The position numbers were made by a program, and so were the translations under genes. Positions 41,567 through 50,213 of a stretch of 50,527 nucleotides of DNA are shown here, piece after piece. The notes below the pieces were generated by a model. The model ran no database searches. It was given only the letters and a program-made list of their open reading frames with translations, and was not told where the DNA came from. Every line of letters begins with the position of its first letter. Position 1 is the first letter of the stretch. Origin of the DNA: an uncultured Atopobium sp. GTDB lineage: Bacteria > Actinomycetota > Coriobacteriia > Coriobacteriales > Atopobiaceae. The stretch is taken from contig CALIZS010000036.1 of assembly GCA_938028565.1 (NCBI GenBank), positions 1 through 50,527 of the forward strand, read 5' to 3'.

Positions 41567-44227
41567 TTATGCCTTTGCAACCTCGGTAAGGTTGGTAAGA
41601 ATCTTATCGTCCTTCTTATCCCACTTTGGAGCAGGACGGAAGAGCTGGAAGAGAATTGCTGCCAAGAAGGCAAAAGCAATAACAGTCCAGACACCGAAGG
41701 AACCAAGAACGAAGAACTCCCAGAACTGGTTGATGATAAGACCAACAATCCATGCAAAAGTGCACTGATAACCAATAGCAAACCAGAACCACTTAGAGTC
41801 ATTCATCTGACGACGGATGGAACCAATTGCAGCAAAGCAAGGTGCGTCAAGCATATTGAATGCAACAAATGCGCACATTGCGCCAACGTGAAGAATGCCA
41901 CCAGCATCGGTGAACATACCAGCGAAGCCAGACCACATAGTAACGGACTTCTCGCTTGCATCACCAAGACCGTAAAGGACACCAAAGGTAGAAACAAGGT
42001 TCTCTTTTGCGATCAGAGCAGAGATGGAAGCTGCAGTTGCCTGCCAGTTTGCAAATCCAAGAGGAGCAAAGATAACGCCGATGAAACCACCAACAGCTGC
42101 AAGCAGAGAGAAGTCCATAACATTCTCAGGAGCACCCTCAATGCCTGGAAGGTAACCAAAGACGCCGTTTGCACCATCCCAGGTTGCCCAACCAAAGTTG
42201 GAAAGAACCCAGATACCAATAGCTGCTGCGAAGATGATGGTACCAGCCTTGAGGATGTATGCAGAGATACGCTCCCAAACATGCATTGCCCAAGACCTGA
42301 TAGAAGGCATGTGGTAATCAGGAAGCTCCATAACAAATGGTGCAGGCTCGCCCTCAAATGCCTTAGTCTTCTTCAGCATGATTGCAGAAATAACAATCGC
42401 AGCTACACCCATGAAATAAAAGGCTGGAGCAACCCACCAAGCAGAAGAGCCACCAATAAGAACACCCATAACCAAAGCAATAATTGGCTGCTTTGCGGAG
42501 CAAGGAATCATGGTGGTGAGCATTGCAGTCATACGGCGGTCCTTCTCGTTCTCAATGGTACGAGTAGAAAGAACGCCAGGAACACCACAGCCAGAAGAAA
42601 TCAGAAGTGGAATGAAGGACTTGCCGGACAGGCCAAAGCGACGGAACACGCGGTCCATGACAAAGGCAACACGGCTCATGTAACCGCAGTCCTCAAGGAA
42701 GCACAGCATGACAAACAGAACAAACATCTGTGGAATAAAGCCAAGGACAGAGCCGACGCCATTAATAACACCGTCAACTACAAGGCTAGTGACAATGGGG
42801 CTTGCGCCAGCACCTTCAAGGGCACCGCGAACAAAATCAGGAATACCTGGGACATACATGCCGTACTGGGAAGCATCTGGCTCAGTAGCAGCGCCTTCAA
42901 CAGCAGTCTTAAAGCCAGCGGCAGTTACGCCACCAAGAGTCTGGAGTTCCTGACCCTCAGCAAGAATTGGGTTGCCGTCAGCGTCAAGCTTAAGAGGATT
43001 GTCGTCAGTATCAACGAAGTTGCCATCCTCATCATGAACTGGTGCGCTCAGAGCAACAACGTTCTTCTTGGCAGTCTCTGCCTCAAAGCTGGTGATAGCG
43101 TCAGAATCCCACTGTTTAGCTTCGATTGCAGCACGAACCTCAGTGGTATCAATACCAGCCTCGTCAGCTGCGTTGAGATAAGCGTCGATCTGGTCACCAT
43201 AGTGATGAGAATCAAACTCATCTTTTGCCTCATTGTACTCGGCGTCGCCGATACCCATGAAGTGGAAACCCTTATCAAACAGGTTATCGTTAACCCAGTT
43301 AGTAGCTCCCGTACCAACGGTAGAAATGGAGATGAAGTACACAAGAGACATGATGATGACGAAGATAGGAAGACCGAGGATACGGTTAGTAACAACGCGG
43401 TCAATCTTCTCGGAAGTGGTCAGCTGCTTTGGAGCCTTCTTGACGCAAGCTGCCATGACGCCAGCGATCCACTCATAACGGTCAGAAGTAATGATGGACT
43501 CAGCGTCGTCGTCACGAGACTGCTCAACTGCAGCAATAATCTTCTCAAGCTCAGCGGTCTTCTCGGCAGAAAGGTTAAGAGGAGCAATTGCATTTGCATC
43601 GCGCTCGAAGACCTTAATGGAATACCAACGAGAAAGAGTTGCAGGAGCAAGGCCCTCGATTGCAGTAGCAATCTTGCCAAGAGCCTCTTCAACCTCTGGG
43701 GTAAAGCACTTAACACCCTCAGCAGGAGTTCCCTCCTGGCCGGCCTTAATTGCCGTCTTTACCAGAGTGTCAATGTTCTTTTTGCGAAGTGCAGAAACCT
43801 CAATAACCTCAACACCAAGCTGCTTGGAAAGCTCCTTGGTATCAATAACGTCACCGGACTCCTTGAGCAGGTCAACCATGTTAAGACCAAGGACAACTGG
43901 ACGACCAGCCTCAAGAATCTGAGTAGTCAGATAGAGGTTACGCTCCAGGTTGGTAACATCGAGAAGGTCAATAATGGCGTCTGGACGCTCATTAATGAGG
44001 TAGTCACGAGATACCTGCTCCTCAGGTGAATAAGGAGACAGAGAGTAAATACCAGGAAGGTCGACAAAGGTGACGTCCTTATCGGCACGCCAATTTGCCT
44101 GCTTCTTCTCAACAGTAACGCCTGGCCAGTTGCCGACGTAGCCGTTTGAGCCCGTAAGCTCATTGAATAGGGTGGTCTTACCGCAGTTTGGGTTACCTGC
44201 AAGACCAATAATAGTCTTTTGTGCCAT
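41567..44227 (-). CDS. feoB: Ferrous iron transporter FeoB with large extra loop
   Basis: An 886-residue Fe(II) transporter. The cytoplasmic G domain has G1 GNPNCGKTT (11-19), G2/G3 PGVTVE and VDLPG (36-59), and G4 NMVD (116-119). Membrane helices follow, with SSGCGVPGVLSTRT and IPCSAKQPI as the conserved Gate-type motifs. Between the first membrane helix (about 283-303) and PQMFVLFVML lies an acidic stretch of about 150 residues (about 305-460, e.g. DEDGNFVDTDDNPLKLDADG), absent in most FeoB (650-780 residues). The start overlaps the feoA stop (TAATG). It ends feoA-feoA-feoB. Confidence 0.95.
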   Translation of the reverse strand: MAQKTIIGLAGNPNCGKTTLFNELTGSNGYVGNWPGVTVEKKQANWRADKDVTFVDLPGIYSLSPYSPEEQVSRDYLINERPDAIIDLLDVTNLERNLYLTTQILEAGRPVVLGLNMVDLLKESGDVIDTKELSKQLGVEVIEVSALRKKNIDTLVKTAIKAGQEGTPAEGVKCFTPEVEEALGKIATAIEGLAPATLSRWYSIKVFERDANAIAPLNLSAEKTAELEKIIAAVEQSRDDDAESIITSDRYEWIAGVMAACVKKAPKQLTTSEKIDRVVTNRILGLPIFVIIMSLVYFISISTVGTGATNWVNDNLFDKGFHFMGIGDAEYNEAKDEFDSHHYGDQIDAYLNAADEAGIDTTEVRAAIEAKQWDSDAITSFEAETAKKNVVALSAPVHDEDGNFVDTDDNPLKLDADGNPILAEGQELQTLGGVTAAGFKTAVEGAATEPDASQYGMYVPGIPDFVRGALEGAGASPIVTSLVVDGVINGVGSVLGFIPQMFVLFVMLCFLEDCGYMSRVAFVMDRVFRRFGLSGKSFIPLLISSGCGVPGVLSTRTIENEKDRRMTAMLTTMIPCSAKQPIIALVMGVLIGGSSAWWVAPAFYFMGVAAIVISAIMLKKTKAFEGEPAPFVMELPDYHMPSIRSWAMHVWERISAYILKAGTIIFAAAIGIWVLSNFGWATWDGANGVFGYLPGIEGAPENVMDFSLLAAVGGFIGVIFAPLGFANWQATAASISALIAKENLVSTFGVLYGLGDASEKSVTMWSGFAGMFTDAGGILHVGAMCAFVAFNMLDAPCFAAIGSIRRQMNDSKWFWFAIGYQCTFAWIVGLIINQFWEFFVLGSFGVWTVIAFAFLAAILFQLFRPAPKWDKKDDKILTNLTEVAKA

Positions 44228-44472
44228 TAGGCTTCCTCTACCTTGTGAACGTCTACTACTTCAATGCTTGCAGCCTCATCCTTGCGGATAGAAAGCTCGT
44301 AGCCACGAACTGTGAGCTCAATTGGGTCTCCCAGTGGTGCTACTTTCTTGACGTAAACCTCAGTGCCCTTAGTAAGGCCCATGTCCATGATGCGACGTTT
44401 CACGGCGCCTACACCCTTTAGCGCAGCAACCGTGCAACTCTCCCCCACCTTAACTTCTTTCAGAGTTGCCAT
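44227..44472 (-). CDS. feoA: FeoA domain protein (proximal to feoB)
   Basis: An 81-residue SH3-like FeoA protein that helps FeoB work, on the cytoplasmic side. ALKGVGAVKRRIMDMGLTKG and a C-terminal YELSIRKDEAASI are the family pattern. The stop TAA overlaps the feoB ATG. AAAGGAAG upstream is the ribosome binding site. This copy is the one physically coupled to FeoB. Confidence 0.92.
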   Translation of the reverse strand: MATLKEVKVGESCTVAALKGVGAVKRRIMDMGLTKGTEVYVKKVAPLGDPIELTVRGYELSIRKDEAASIEVVDVHKVEEA

Positions 44473-44541
44473 AACCTTCCTTTCATCGAAACACGTATTA
44501 AAAGCCGCGGGTTTTACCAGCAGCGCAATACAACAAAGTGT

Positions 44542-44808
44542 TTAGAGCGGAGAAACCATGATGTGCGACGACATCTGACGGTTCAGTCCAAGTCGTGCAC
44601 CCTTAACGCTAACAATAACGTCGCCGTTGACTCGTGAAATAACCTTTACCTCGGCGCCCTCAACAAAACCAAGTGTTGAGAGGTGCTGGCGAAGATCAGA
44701 AGCACCCTTAACCGTTACGATCAGCGCAGTCTCTCCCTCACCAAGCATGGCAAGAGGAAGAACTGGACCAGAATTCGCAGGACCCTGTGAGGTCTTTTCT
44801 GTATCCAT
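44542..44808 (-). CDS. feoA: FeoA domain protein, second copy
   Basis: An 88-residue FeoA-like protein, with about 18 extra N-terminal residues (TSQGPANSGPVLP). LRQHLSTLGFVEGAEVKVI and RLGLNRQMSSHIMV fit the FeoA SH3 fold. It is first in the feoA-feoA-feoB operon, 69 bases before the other copy. The two copies differ clearly, so this is an old duplication typical of many anaerobes, not a recent repeat. Iron-box-like dyads lie upstream. Confidence 0.9.
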   Translation of the reverse strand: MDTEKTSQGPANSGPVLPLAMLGEGETALIVTVKGASDLRQHLSTLGFVEGAEVKVISRVNGDVIVSVKGARLGLNRQMSSHIMVSPL

Positions 44809-44864
44809 GCATCCCCCAAAATAACGTAGGCAAACTAAGTTTGCTCTTTCGAACTTTTACTTCA

Positions 44865-44878
44865 TTAGTATCAACTAA
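44865..44878 (-). promoter_or_regulatory. DtxR/IdeR-like dyad in the feo promoter
   Basis: TTAGTATCAACTAA is a perfect 5-4-5 inverted repeat (TTAGT/ACTAA). On the minus strand it overlaps the spacer and -10 of a likely promoter (TTGAAT, 17 bases, GATACT) and is about 60-70 bases upstream of the first feoA. CCTTAAC next to it repeats the motif seen near elements A and B. Confidence 0.45.
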
Positions 44879-44916
44879 AAGTTAAGGTAATTCAACTTTC
44901 ATTTAATAATTAAAGT

Positions 44917-44960
44917 AAAAATAAGGCGAGAAACTCTGTCTACCAGTGGTTTCTCGCCTT
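44917..44960 (-). terminator. Terminator of ppc
   Basis: A 12-bp perfect stem (44923-44934 with 44949-44960) and a 14-base loop, then TTATTTTTAC on the minus strand. Its arms are an inverted pair of the GGCGAGAA repeat. The ppc stop is about 90 bases upstream. Confidence 0.8.
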
Positions 44961-45048
44961 GTAAATATTGCAACTTTATTTCAGGTAATACTAGGTTTAC
45001 GTAAACATAAACGATTGTTTGCTCAAGCTTACGGCAAGCTATGTGACA

Positions 45049-47916
45049 TCAGCCCGTATTCTGCAGACCTGCGGCAACACCAGACACGGTGCACAAAATC
45101 AAATACGTAATGTTTGCACGTTCCTCTGGAGTAAGCATGTCATCCCTTATACGAAGCTCAGACAGGGCATGCACCTGCGTAACCGAAAGAATATTAACAA
45201 ATGGCAGACGTAGGCGGATAACAGGACCAAGCACACGACGGTTCTCCAACGGCCACTTGTTGCCGGTGATAGCAAGGACCCACTTGCGCGTCAACGACAT
45301 CTCGTAGAGAACCATCTCCGAGAGCTCAGCACGATCCCCCAGGGCCAGATAAAGCCTTGCAATACGAGCATCAATTTTAGAGATTGACATCTCAATGTTG
45401 TCGATAAACGTAGTGAACAGCGGCCACTCCCTATATGCCTCACGGAGGCGTTCGATATCCCCTACTGCCTCGCAGGCACTGCCCAGTCCGTACCAAGCAG
45501 CCAGGTTGATACGAGCCTGTGACCAGGAGAAAATCCAGGGAATAGCACGCAAGTCATCAAGAGACTTGGCGCCCAGGCCACGTTTTGCAGGTCTTGAACC
45601 AATGGGGAGAAGGCCAATCTCTGTCAGAGGGGTAACAACCGAGAACCACTCAGCAAAGCCATCAGAGTGAATGAGCTCCAAGAAGCGCTGCTTGGAGGCC
45701 TTATCAAGCTCAGAAGCGAGCGAAGCAAACTTCACGTCTGTCTGGGTATTCTTCTGTTCAATAGAAGGTGCCATCTGAAGCAGAGTTGCTCCTGCAACGG
45801 ACTCTACGTGACGACGAGCAAGCGTTGGGTCGCCATAGCGAGCAAAAATAACTTCTCCCTGCTCAGTAAGTTTAAAGCGACCGTTGACTGAGCCTTTGGG
45901 CTGAGAAAGAACAGCACGGTTTGCAGGACCGCCGCCACGACCAACTGCACCGCCTCGGCCATGCATCAAGATGAGGTCAATGGAGTTCTTCTCTGCCCAC
46001 TCTGCCAAAGCAGCCTGGGTCTTATGCAGTACCAACGTTGCCGTAGTTGGTCCCTCGTCCTTTGAGGAATCAGAATAGCCCAGCATAACCTCAAGCTTGC
46101 GGTCTGTCTGAGCAAGACGCGCCTGCACCTCAGGAAGCTGAATTACCTGGTCAAGTGTAGCAACAGCGTTCTCAAGGTCTTCAATTTGCTCAAAGAGCGG
46201 AATAACGTCTAGTACAGGAACGTCTTCTTCATTTGCAAACGCAAGACGTGCAAGTTTATAGACATTCTCAACATCCTGAGCAGACTGCGTAAACGAAATA
46301 ATATAGCGACGAGCAGCGTTAATGCCGTTCTTCTTTTGAATCGATCCAATGGAGCGGAAGGTGTCTAGCACCTCCTGCGTCATAGCATCAAGTTTGGCGG
46401 GTTTCTCGGCAGTTGAGGGGTGTGCCTCAATATCTGCAAGTGCACGCTTGTGCACCAAAGAGTGCTGACGGAATTCCATCTCTACCAAGTGGAAGCCAAA
46501 AGTTTGAGCCTGCCAGATAAGCTTCTGAACAGGACCGTAGGCAATACGGTAAGCCCCTGCTTGAGCCAGTGAATCCTGAATAACGCGCAGATCAGCAATA
46601 AACTCTTCAGCGTTTTGATACATCAGGTCAGCATTGCGCTCAATGGTGGCGCTGAGTCGGCCAGAAATGACGCGCATTGCCGCACGGTGCAACTCAGACC
46701 CAGCCTTATCAATAGCCCGAGAGGTCAGCGCCTGACTCATTTCAACCTGCTGTGCCCAAAGATTAGCAAGCGCAGGCGAAGCTGGGGTAGAAATACCATC
46801 AAGCGTCAGGCCTCGACTGACTTCCTTGGTAGCCCGAGCCAGTGCCTGCAGTACGTGTACCCGGTACTTCTCGGCAACTTGGCGAGAAACCAGGGCGGTA
46901 ACATTAGGATTACCGTCGCGATCGGAGCCAATCCAGCTACCTGGACGGAAAAATGGTGGGCAGACAGGCGGCACACAACCAGCGTTTTCTCCCAGCACCC
47001 AGTTATCAAAACGGCGATATACCGAAGGAACCATCTCAAAAAGGGTGGTATCAAAAATGTTGAGGACAGTATCTGCCTCCTCCAAAGGAGTTGGCTTTTT
47101 ATGACCGATAGGAGACGTACGGAATAGGCCGTCAATTTCTTGCAGCATGCGACGCTCGTTTTCAACACGAGCAGGACCACCAAGCCTCTGACGCTCATCA
47201 AGAAGCTCTGAGATGGTGCGGATTCGGCGCTCAACGTTTTTACGACGAGCCTCAGTTGGGTGCGCGGTAAAGACGGGGTGGAACTCAAGACGATTGAGAC
47301 GTGCTTTTGCCTCTTCTTCACCGCACTCGTCAATAAGCTGTCTATATGCAACGGTTATCTCATTGATAGGGTCTTCTGCAGAAGATGGATCAACAGAAGC
47401 CTCACGAGAGCGCAGGCTGGTAACGCGATAATTCTCTTCACAAAGATTTGCTAAGTGGAAAAAAGTTACAAATGCGCGCATGAGAAGCACGGAGTCTTCC
47501 ATGCTTAGGTTGTCAATGGTAGAAGCAAAACGCAGAAAAGCATTAAGCGATTCCTTCTCTGAATCAACTTTGAGTACCGCATTGATTGCCTCAAGCAGCA
47601 AAGGTGCGCGAGTTGTAGACAAATCATCTGGTCCAGCTTTAATTGCCTCTACCAACAACGTGTCAAAACTAGTAAGAAGATCTGGATTGTACTCAGCAAG
47701 CACTTTTCTTACCAAACGCAAAAAGAAGGTAAGGTTATCGCGCAGAGGAGCTGGCGCTTTAAGCGCTTGAATAAGGGTACGAGCAGCAGCAATCTCATTC
47801 CCGCGTCGTTCAAGAAGCGACTGAGCTACCTCAGGAGTTGTTGCACCATCGATGGGTTTCTCGTCAAAAGAAGCATTGCTGGACTCTAGATTTGAATCTT
47901 GAGGGTTGCCTGCCAT
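45049..47916 (-). CDS. ppc: Phosphoenolpyruvate carboxylase
   Basis: A 955-residue enzyme that makes oxaloacetate from PEP and bicarbonate, filling the C4 pool in an incomplete TCA cycle. Catalytic motifs: FTAHPTEARRK (catalytic His) near residue 215, GYSDSSKDEGP, LMHGRGGAVGRGGGP (catalytic Arg loop), and the invariant C-terminal QNTG. The ATG at 47916 is preferred because AAAGG is six bases upstream; the frame extends 23 codons further. About 40 N-terminal residues are polar and likely flexible. A TTGACA box is about 80 bases upstream. It stands alone. Confidence 0.95.
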   Translation of the reverse strand: MAGNPQDSNLESSNASFDEKPIDGATTPEVAQSLLERRGNEIAAARTLIQALKAPAPLRDNLTFFLRLVRKVLAEYNPDLLTSFDTLLVEAIKAGPDDLSTTRAPLLLEAINAVLKVDSEKESLNAFLRFASTIDNLSMEDSVLLMRAFVTFFHLANLCEENYRVTSLRSREASVDPSSAEDPINEITVAYRQLIDECGEEEAKARLNRLEFHPVFTAHPTEARRKNVERRIRTISELLDERQRLGGPARVENERRMLQEIDGLFRTSPIGHKKPTPLEEADTVLNIFDTTLFEMVPSVYRRFDNWVLGENAGCVPPVCPPFFRPGSWIGSDRDGNPNVTALVSRQVAEKYRVHVLQALARATKEVSRGLTLDGISTPASPALANLWAQQVEMSQALTSRAIDKAGSELHRAAMRVISGRLSATIERNADLMYQNAEEFIADLRVIQDSLAQAGAYRIAYGPVQKLIWQAQTFGFHLVEMEFRQHSLVHKRALADIEAHPSTAEKPAKLDAMTQEVLDTFRSIGSIQKKNGINAARRYIISFTQSAQDVENVYKLARLAFANEEDVPVLDVIPLFEQIEDLENAVATLDQVIQLPEVQARLAQTDRKLEVMLGYSDSSKDEGPTTATLVLHKTQAALAEWAEKNSIDLILMHGRGGAVGRGGGPANRAVLSQPKGSVNGRFKLTEQGEVIFARYGDPTLARRHVESVAGATLLQMAPSIEQKNTQTDVKFASLASELDKASKQRFLELIHSDGFAEWFSVVTPLTEIGLLPIGSRPAKRGLGAKSLDDLRAIPWIFSWSQARINLAAWYGLGSACEAVGDIERLREAYREWPLFTTFIDNIEMSISKIDARIARLYLALGDRAELSEMVLYEMSLTRKWVLAITGNKWPLENRRVLGPVIRLRLPFVNILSVTQVHALSELRIRDDMLTPEERANITYLILCTVSGVAAGLQNTG

Positions 47917-47992
47917 GCCCATCCTTTCGTCATGTGACTCAAAGTACGTACTATCTACCATACCCATTTGTAACAATCTACACACGATTGTT

Positions 47993-47998
47993 TGTCAA
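47993..47998 (-). promoter_or_regulatory. Candidate -35 of ppc
   Basis: A perfect TTGACA on the minus strand, 77 bases before the ppc ATG; a weak TGTTAC follows at 17 bases. Confidence 0.35.
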
Positions 47999-48097
47999 TC
48001 TGTTACCTAATGTACATCGTGGACTACAATCGATATAACAAATAAAAATTGATATATCAAAGTTTCTGGCCACGCTAAAGAAGATTTTAGGTTTTAC

Positions 48098-49531
48098 ATG
48101 CTCAATCCATTTAAGAAAAGTCGTACTGCGTACAACAATTCTTCCGTACATAAGCAGGTAGAGCGTCTTCGCACACCTCGCTATGAGCTTGATGACTCGC
48201 GCACAAACGGGGGTCAACCTGGCATTGTGGTTACATGGTGGACCAGGCTTCTCTCTGCCGTGGTCTCTGGCGATATTGCTAATCAAGACGAGCAATACTT
48301 GGCACATCAAACGTCTCAGGATTATTTCTTCAATGCACTTGGACAAGGTGCCTGGGGCGCACTTTTCCCGCTTTTAACTGTTGTTTGCTCTCAGCTTGTT
48401 GGCATTGAACAAGCAGGACTTTTCTCCATGGCATTTGTTGTGGCAACGCTTTTGTTATTTATTGCTCAATACGGTGTTCGCACGTATCAAGTTTCCGACA
48501 TAGCTGAACAGCGTAGTTTTTCTGATTACCAGATTCAACGAGCGGCAACCGTTGTTGTCATGGTAATAGCAGGTCTTATTTGGTGCTTCTTTAAAGGGTA
48601 CACCGAGCCCATGTTTTCTATCTGCACCGGAACTTTGCTCTTTAGGGCAGTTGACGGTATGGCTGATGTCTACGAAGGTCGTCTTCAGCAAAAAGACAAG
48701 CTCTACCTCGCAGGACTCAGTCAGGCTCTTAGGTGTAGTGCCAGTTTTATTCTCTTTACTGTTGTGTTGTTTGTTACCAGAAATCTTGTATGGGCAAGCT
48801 GGAGCATGGGTATTTGTGCCCTTATCACCCTGCTATTTGTTTCTGCTCCCCTAGCCATTCTTGAGACCGATAAAAGCGTACGCTTCAAGCTTGCAAACAT
48901 CAAAGATATATTTGTACAGTGCTGGCCTCTCTTTTTAGCACTTTTCCTCTACAACCTCATTGACTCGCTGCCAAAGTTTGCCATGGAAGGCACGCTTTCT
49001 TACAGCAATCAGCTGTACTTCAACGCACTTTATTTCCCAGCTCACACCATTTTGATGATCTCTACACTCATCTACAGGCCACAGCTCTTCAAACTTGCTA
49101 GTTTGCTAGAAACCTCACTTCATAATCCCGCTCATAAGAAACGCTTTGGCGTAATGGTACTTGCAATGTTTGGAGCCATTGCCGTAGTAACCATTGGTAC
49201 CGCTGCATTTGTCGAGTTCATTGGCATTCCTCTTAACGGCTTCTTGTATGGCGTTGATTTTGAGCAATATCGCGGACTTGCACGCATTATGGTGGCCACG
49301 GGTGGACTTTGTGCTGCAATTGACTTTTTGTACCAGCTCATCACCATCATGCGAGTTCAAAAAGCCGTTACGCGCGCTTACCTCATTTCATTTGCTGTAT
49401 CCATCCCCATTATCTGGATGATGGTCAGCTTTACTGGTCTTAACGGCGCAGTTATTGGCAGCTTCTCATCCATCCTTATTCTCTTCTTACTGCTCATCAG
49501 CGAATACGCCGTAGCACGTATGAAAAACTAG
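48098..49531 (+). CDS. Polysaccharide flippase-like membrane protein (MOP superfamily-type)
   Basis: A 477-residue integral membrane protein with a 70-residue polar N terminus and about 12-14 hydrophobic segments. The layout (AGLFSMAFVVATLLLFIAQYGVRTYQVSD near residue 110, cited in part) resembles Wzx-type flippases that move lipid-linked sugar repeats for capsule or cell-wall polysaccharide. No glycosyltransferase neighbours are in the window, so its substrate is open. The ribosome binding site (TTAGG) is weak. It is divergent from ppc and followed by a bidirectional-type terminator. Confidence 0.75.
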   Translation: MLNPFKKSRTAYNNSSVHKQVERLRTPRYELDDSRTNGGQPGIVVTWWTRLLSAVVSGDIANQDEQYLAHQTSQDYFFNALGQGAWGALFPLLTVVCSQLVGIEQAGLFSMAFVVATLLLFIAQYGVRTYQVSDIAEQRSFSDYQIQRAATVVVMVIAGLIWCFFKGYTEPMFSICTGTLLFRAVDGMADVYEGRLQQKDKLYLAGLSQALRCSASFILFTVVLFVTRNLVWASWSMGICALITLLFVSAPLAILETDKSVRFKLANIKDIFVQCWPLFLALFLYNLIDSLPKFAMEGTLSYSNQLYFNALYFPAHTILMISTLIYRPQLFKLASLLETSLHNPAHKKRFGVMVLAMFGAIAVVTIGTAAFVEFIGIPLNGFLYGVDFEQYRGLARIMVATGGLCAAIDFLYQLITIMRVQKAVTRAYLISFAVSIPIIWMMVSFTGLNGAVIGSFSSILILFLLLISEYAVARMKN

Positions 49532-49554
49532 CAAAACAATTGATGCTCAAATGC

Positions 49555-49593
49555 AAAACCCCTCTACTCCATACGTTGGAACAGAGGGGTTTT
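49555..49593. terminator. Bidirectional terminator after the flippase-like gene
   Basis: AAAACCCCTCT (49555-49565) pairs perfectly with AGAGGGGTTTT (49583-49593). The A/T ends give U tracts in both directions, serving the plus-strand flippase gene and possibly the minus-strand glutaredoxin-like gene. A second shorter dyad GAAACCC/GGGTTTC spans 49608-49632. Confidence 0.8.
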
Positions 49594-49644
49594 AATGCAC
49601 ATAGTTAGAAACCCGTCCACTAGAGGGGTTTCTCGACAATGAGC

Positions 49645-49962
49645 TTAGAAGGAGCAGGCGCCGCCGATAGTGCAAGCAGCTGCTGCAGAGCCGTCGTCTG
49701 AATCATCGTTTGAACCAGAAACATGGAAGACCTCGGAGAGGTAGTTAATGATGTCGCCGGACTCATACATTGCCTTGCCATCAATGAACAGACATGGAAC
49801 CTGACGCTTACCGCCAACCTCAATGAGGCGCTCACGAGCTGCATCATCAGCAACAATGTCATGCATAGGAAGCTTGATGTTGTTCTGCTCCATGAAGGAC
49901 ATTACCTTGTGGCAGTATGGGCAGGTTGGCTTATAGAAAAGCTCAAGATTCTGAGTAGCCAT
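49645..49962 (-). CDS. Glutaredoxin-like protein with Cys-bearing tail
   Basis: A 105-residue thioredoxin-fold protein. YKPTCPYCHKV is the CPYC glutaredoxin active site (Cys 14 and 17); RQVPCLFIDG has the cis-Pro. The GST-N-like ESGDIINYLSE follows. Beyond the usual 80 residues is an acidic stretch (SNDDSDDGS) and a tail ACTIGGACSF with two more cysteines, which could serve in metal binding or thiol exchange. AAAGGAG precedes the ATG. No partner gene is near. Confidence 0.88.
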   Translation of the reverse strand: MATQNLELFYKPTCPYCHKVMSFMEQNNIKLPMHDIVADDAARERLIEVGGKRQVPCLFIDGKAMYESGDIINYLSEVFHVSGSNDDSDDGSAAAACTIGGACSF

Positions 49963-50045
49963 AAAAACTCCTTTTGTTAGTAATTACTACTACTTTGTCT
50001 ATACCCACCACAGTGCAGTTGTTTCACATGGATTTGACTAGGCAT

Positions 50046-50071
50046 AAAAATAGCCGCACAAGGCGGCTATT
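50046..50071 (-). terminator. Terminator downstream of tRNA-Thr
   Basis: A 9-bp perfect stem (50049-50057 with 50063-50071), 5-base loop and TTTTTATG on the minus strand, 10 bases after the tRNA 3' end. Confidence 0.82.
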
Positions 50072-50080
50072 AATAGTTAG

Positions 50081-50156
50081 TGGTGCCAGCAACCAGGATC
50101 GAACTGATGACCCCCGCTTTACGAGAGCGGTGCTCTACCAACTGAGCTATGCTGGC
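50081..50156 (-). tRNA. tRNA-Thr (anticodon CGT)
   Basis: A 76-base cloverleaf on the minus strand: acceptor GCCAGCA, D arm GCTCAGTTGGTAGAGC, anticodon stem CCGCT/AGCGG with loop CTCGTAA (anticodon CGT, reads ACG), T loop TTCGATC, and encoded CCA. All stems pair. It reads the threonine codon ACG. Confidence 0.95.
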
Positions 50157-50213
50157 GTGCAAAAGCGCGCTAACAACTATACGGGGAAGCCCTCTATTAT
50201 TCAAGCAGAAATA

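Noticed and set aside
41888..44029. A 713-codon open frame on the plus strand
   Set aside because: It lies wholly antisense to feoB, has no ribosome binding site and a composition (Asn/Arg/Cys-rich, no domain) typical of a mirror frame.
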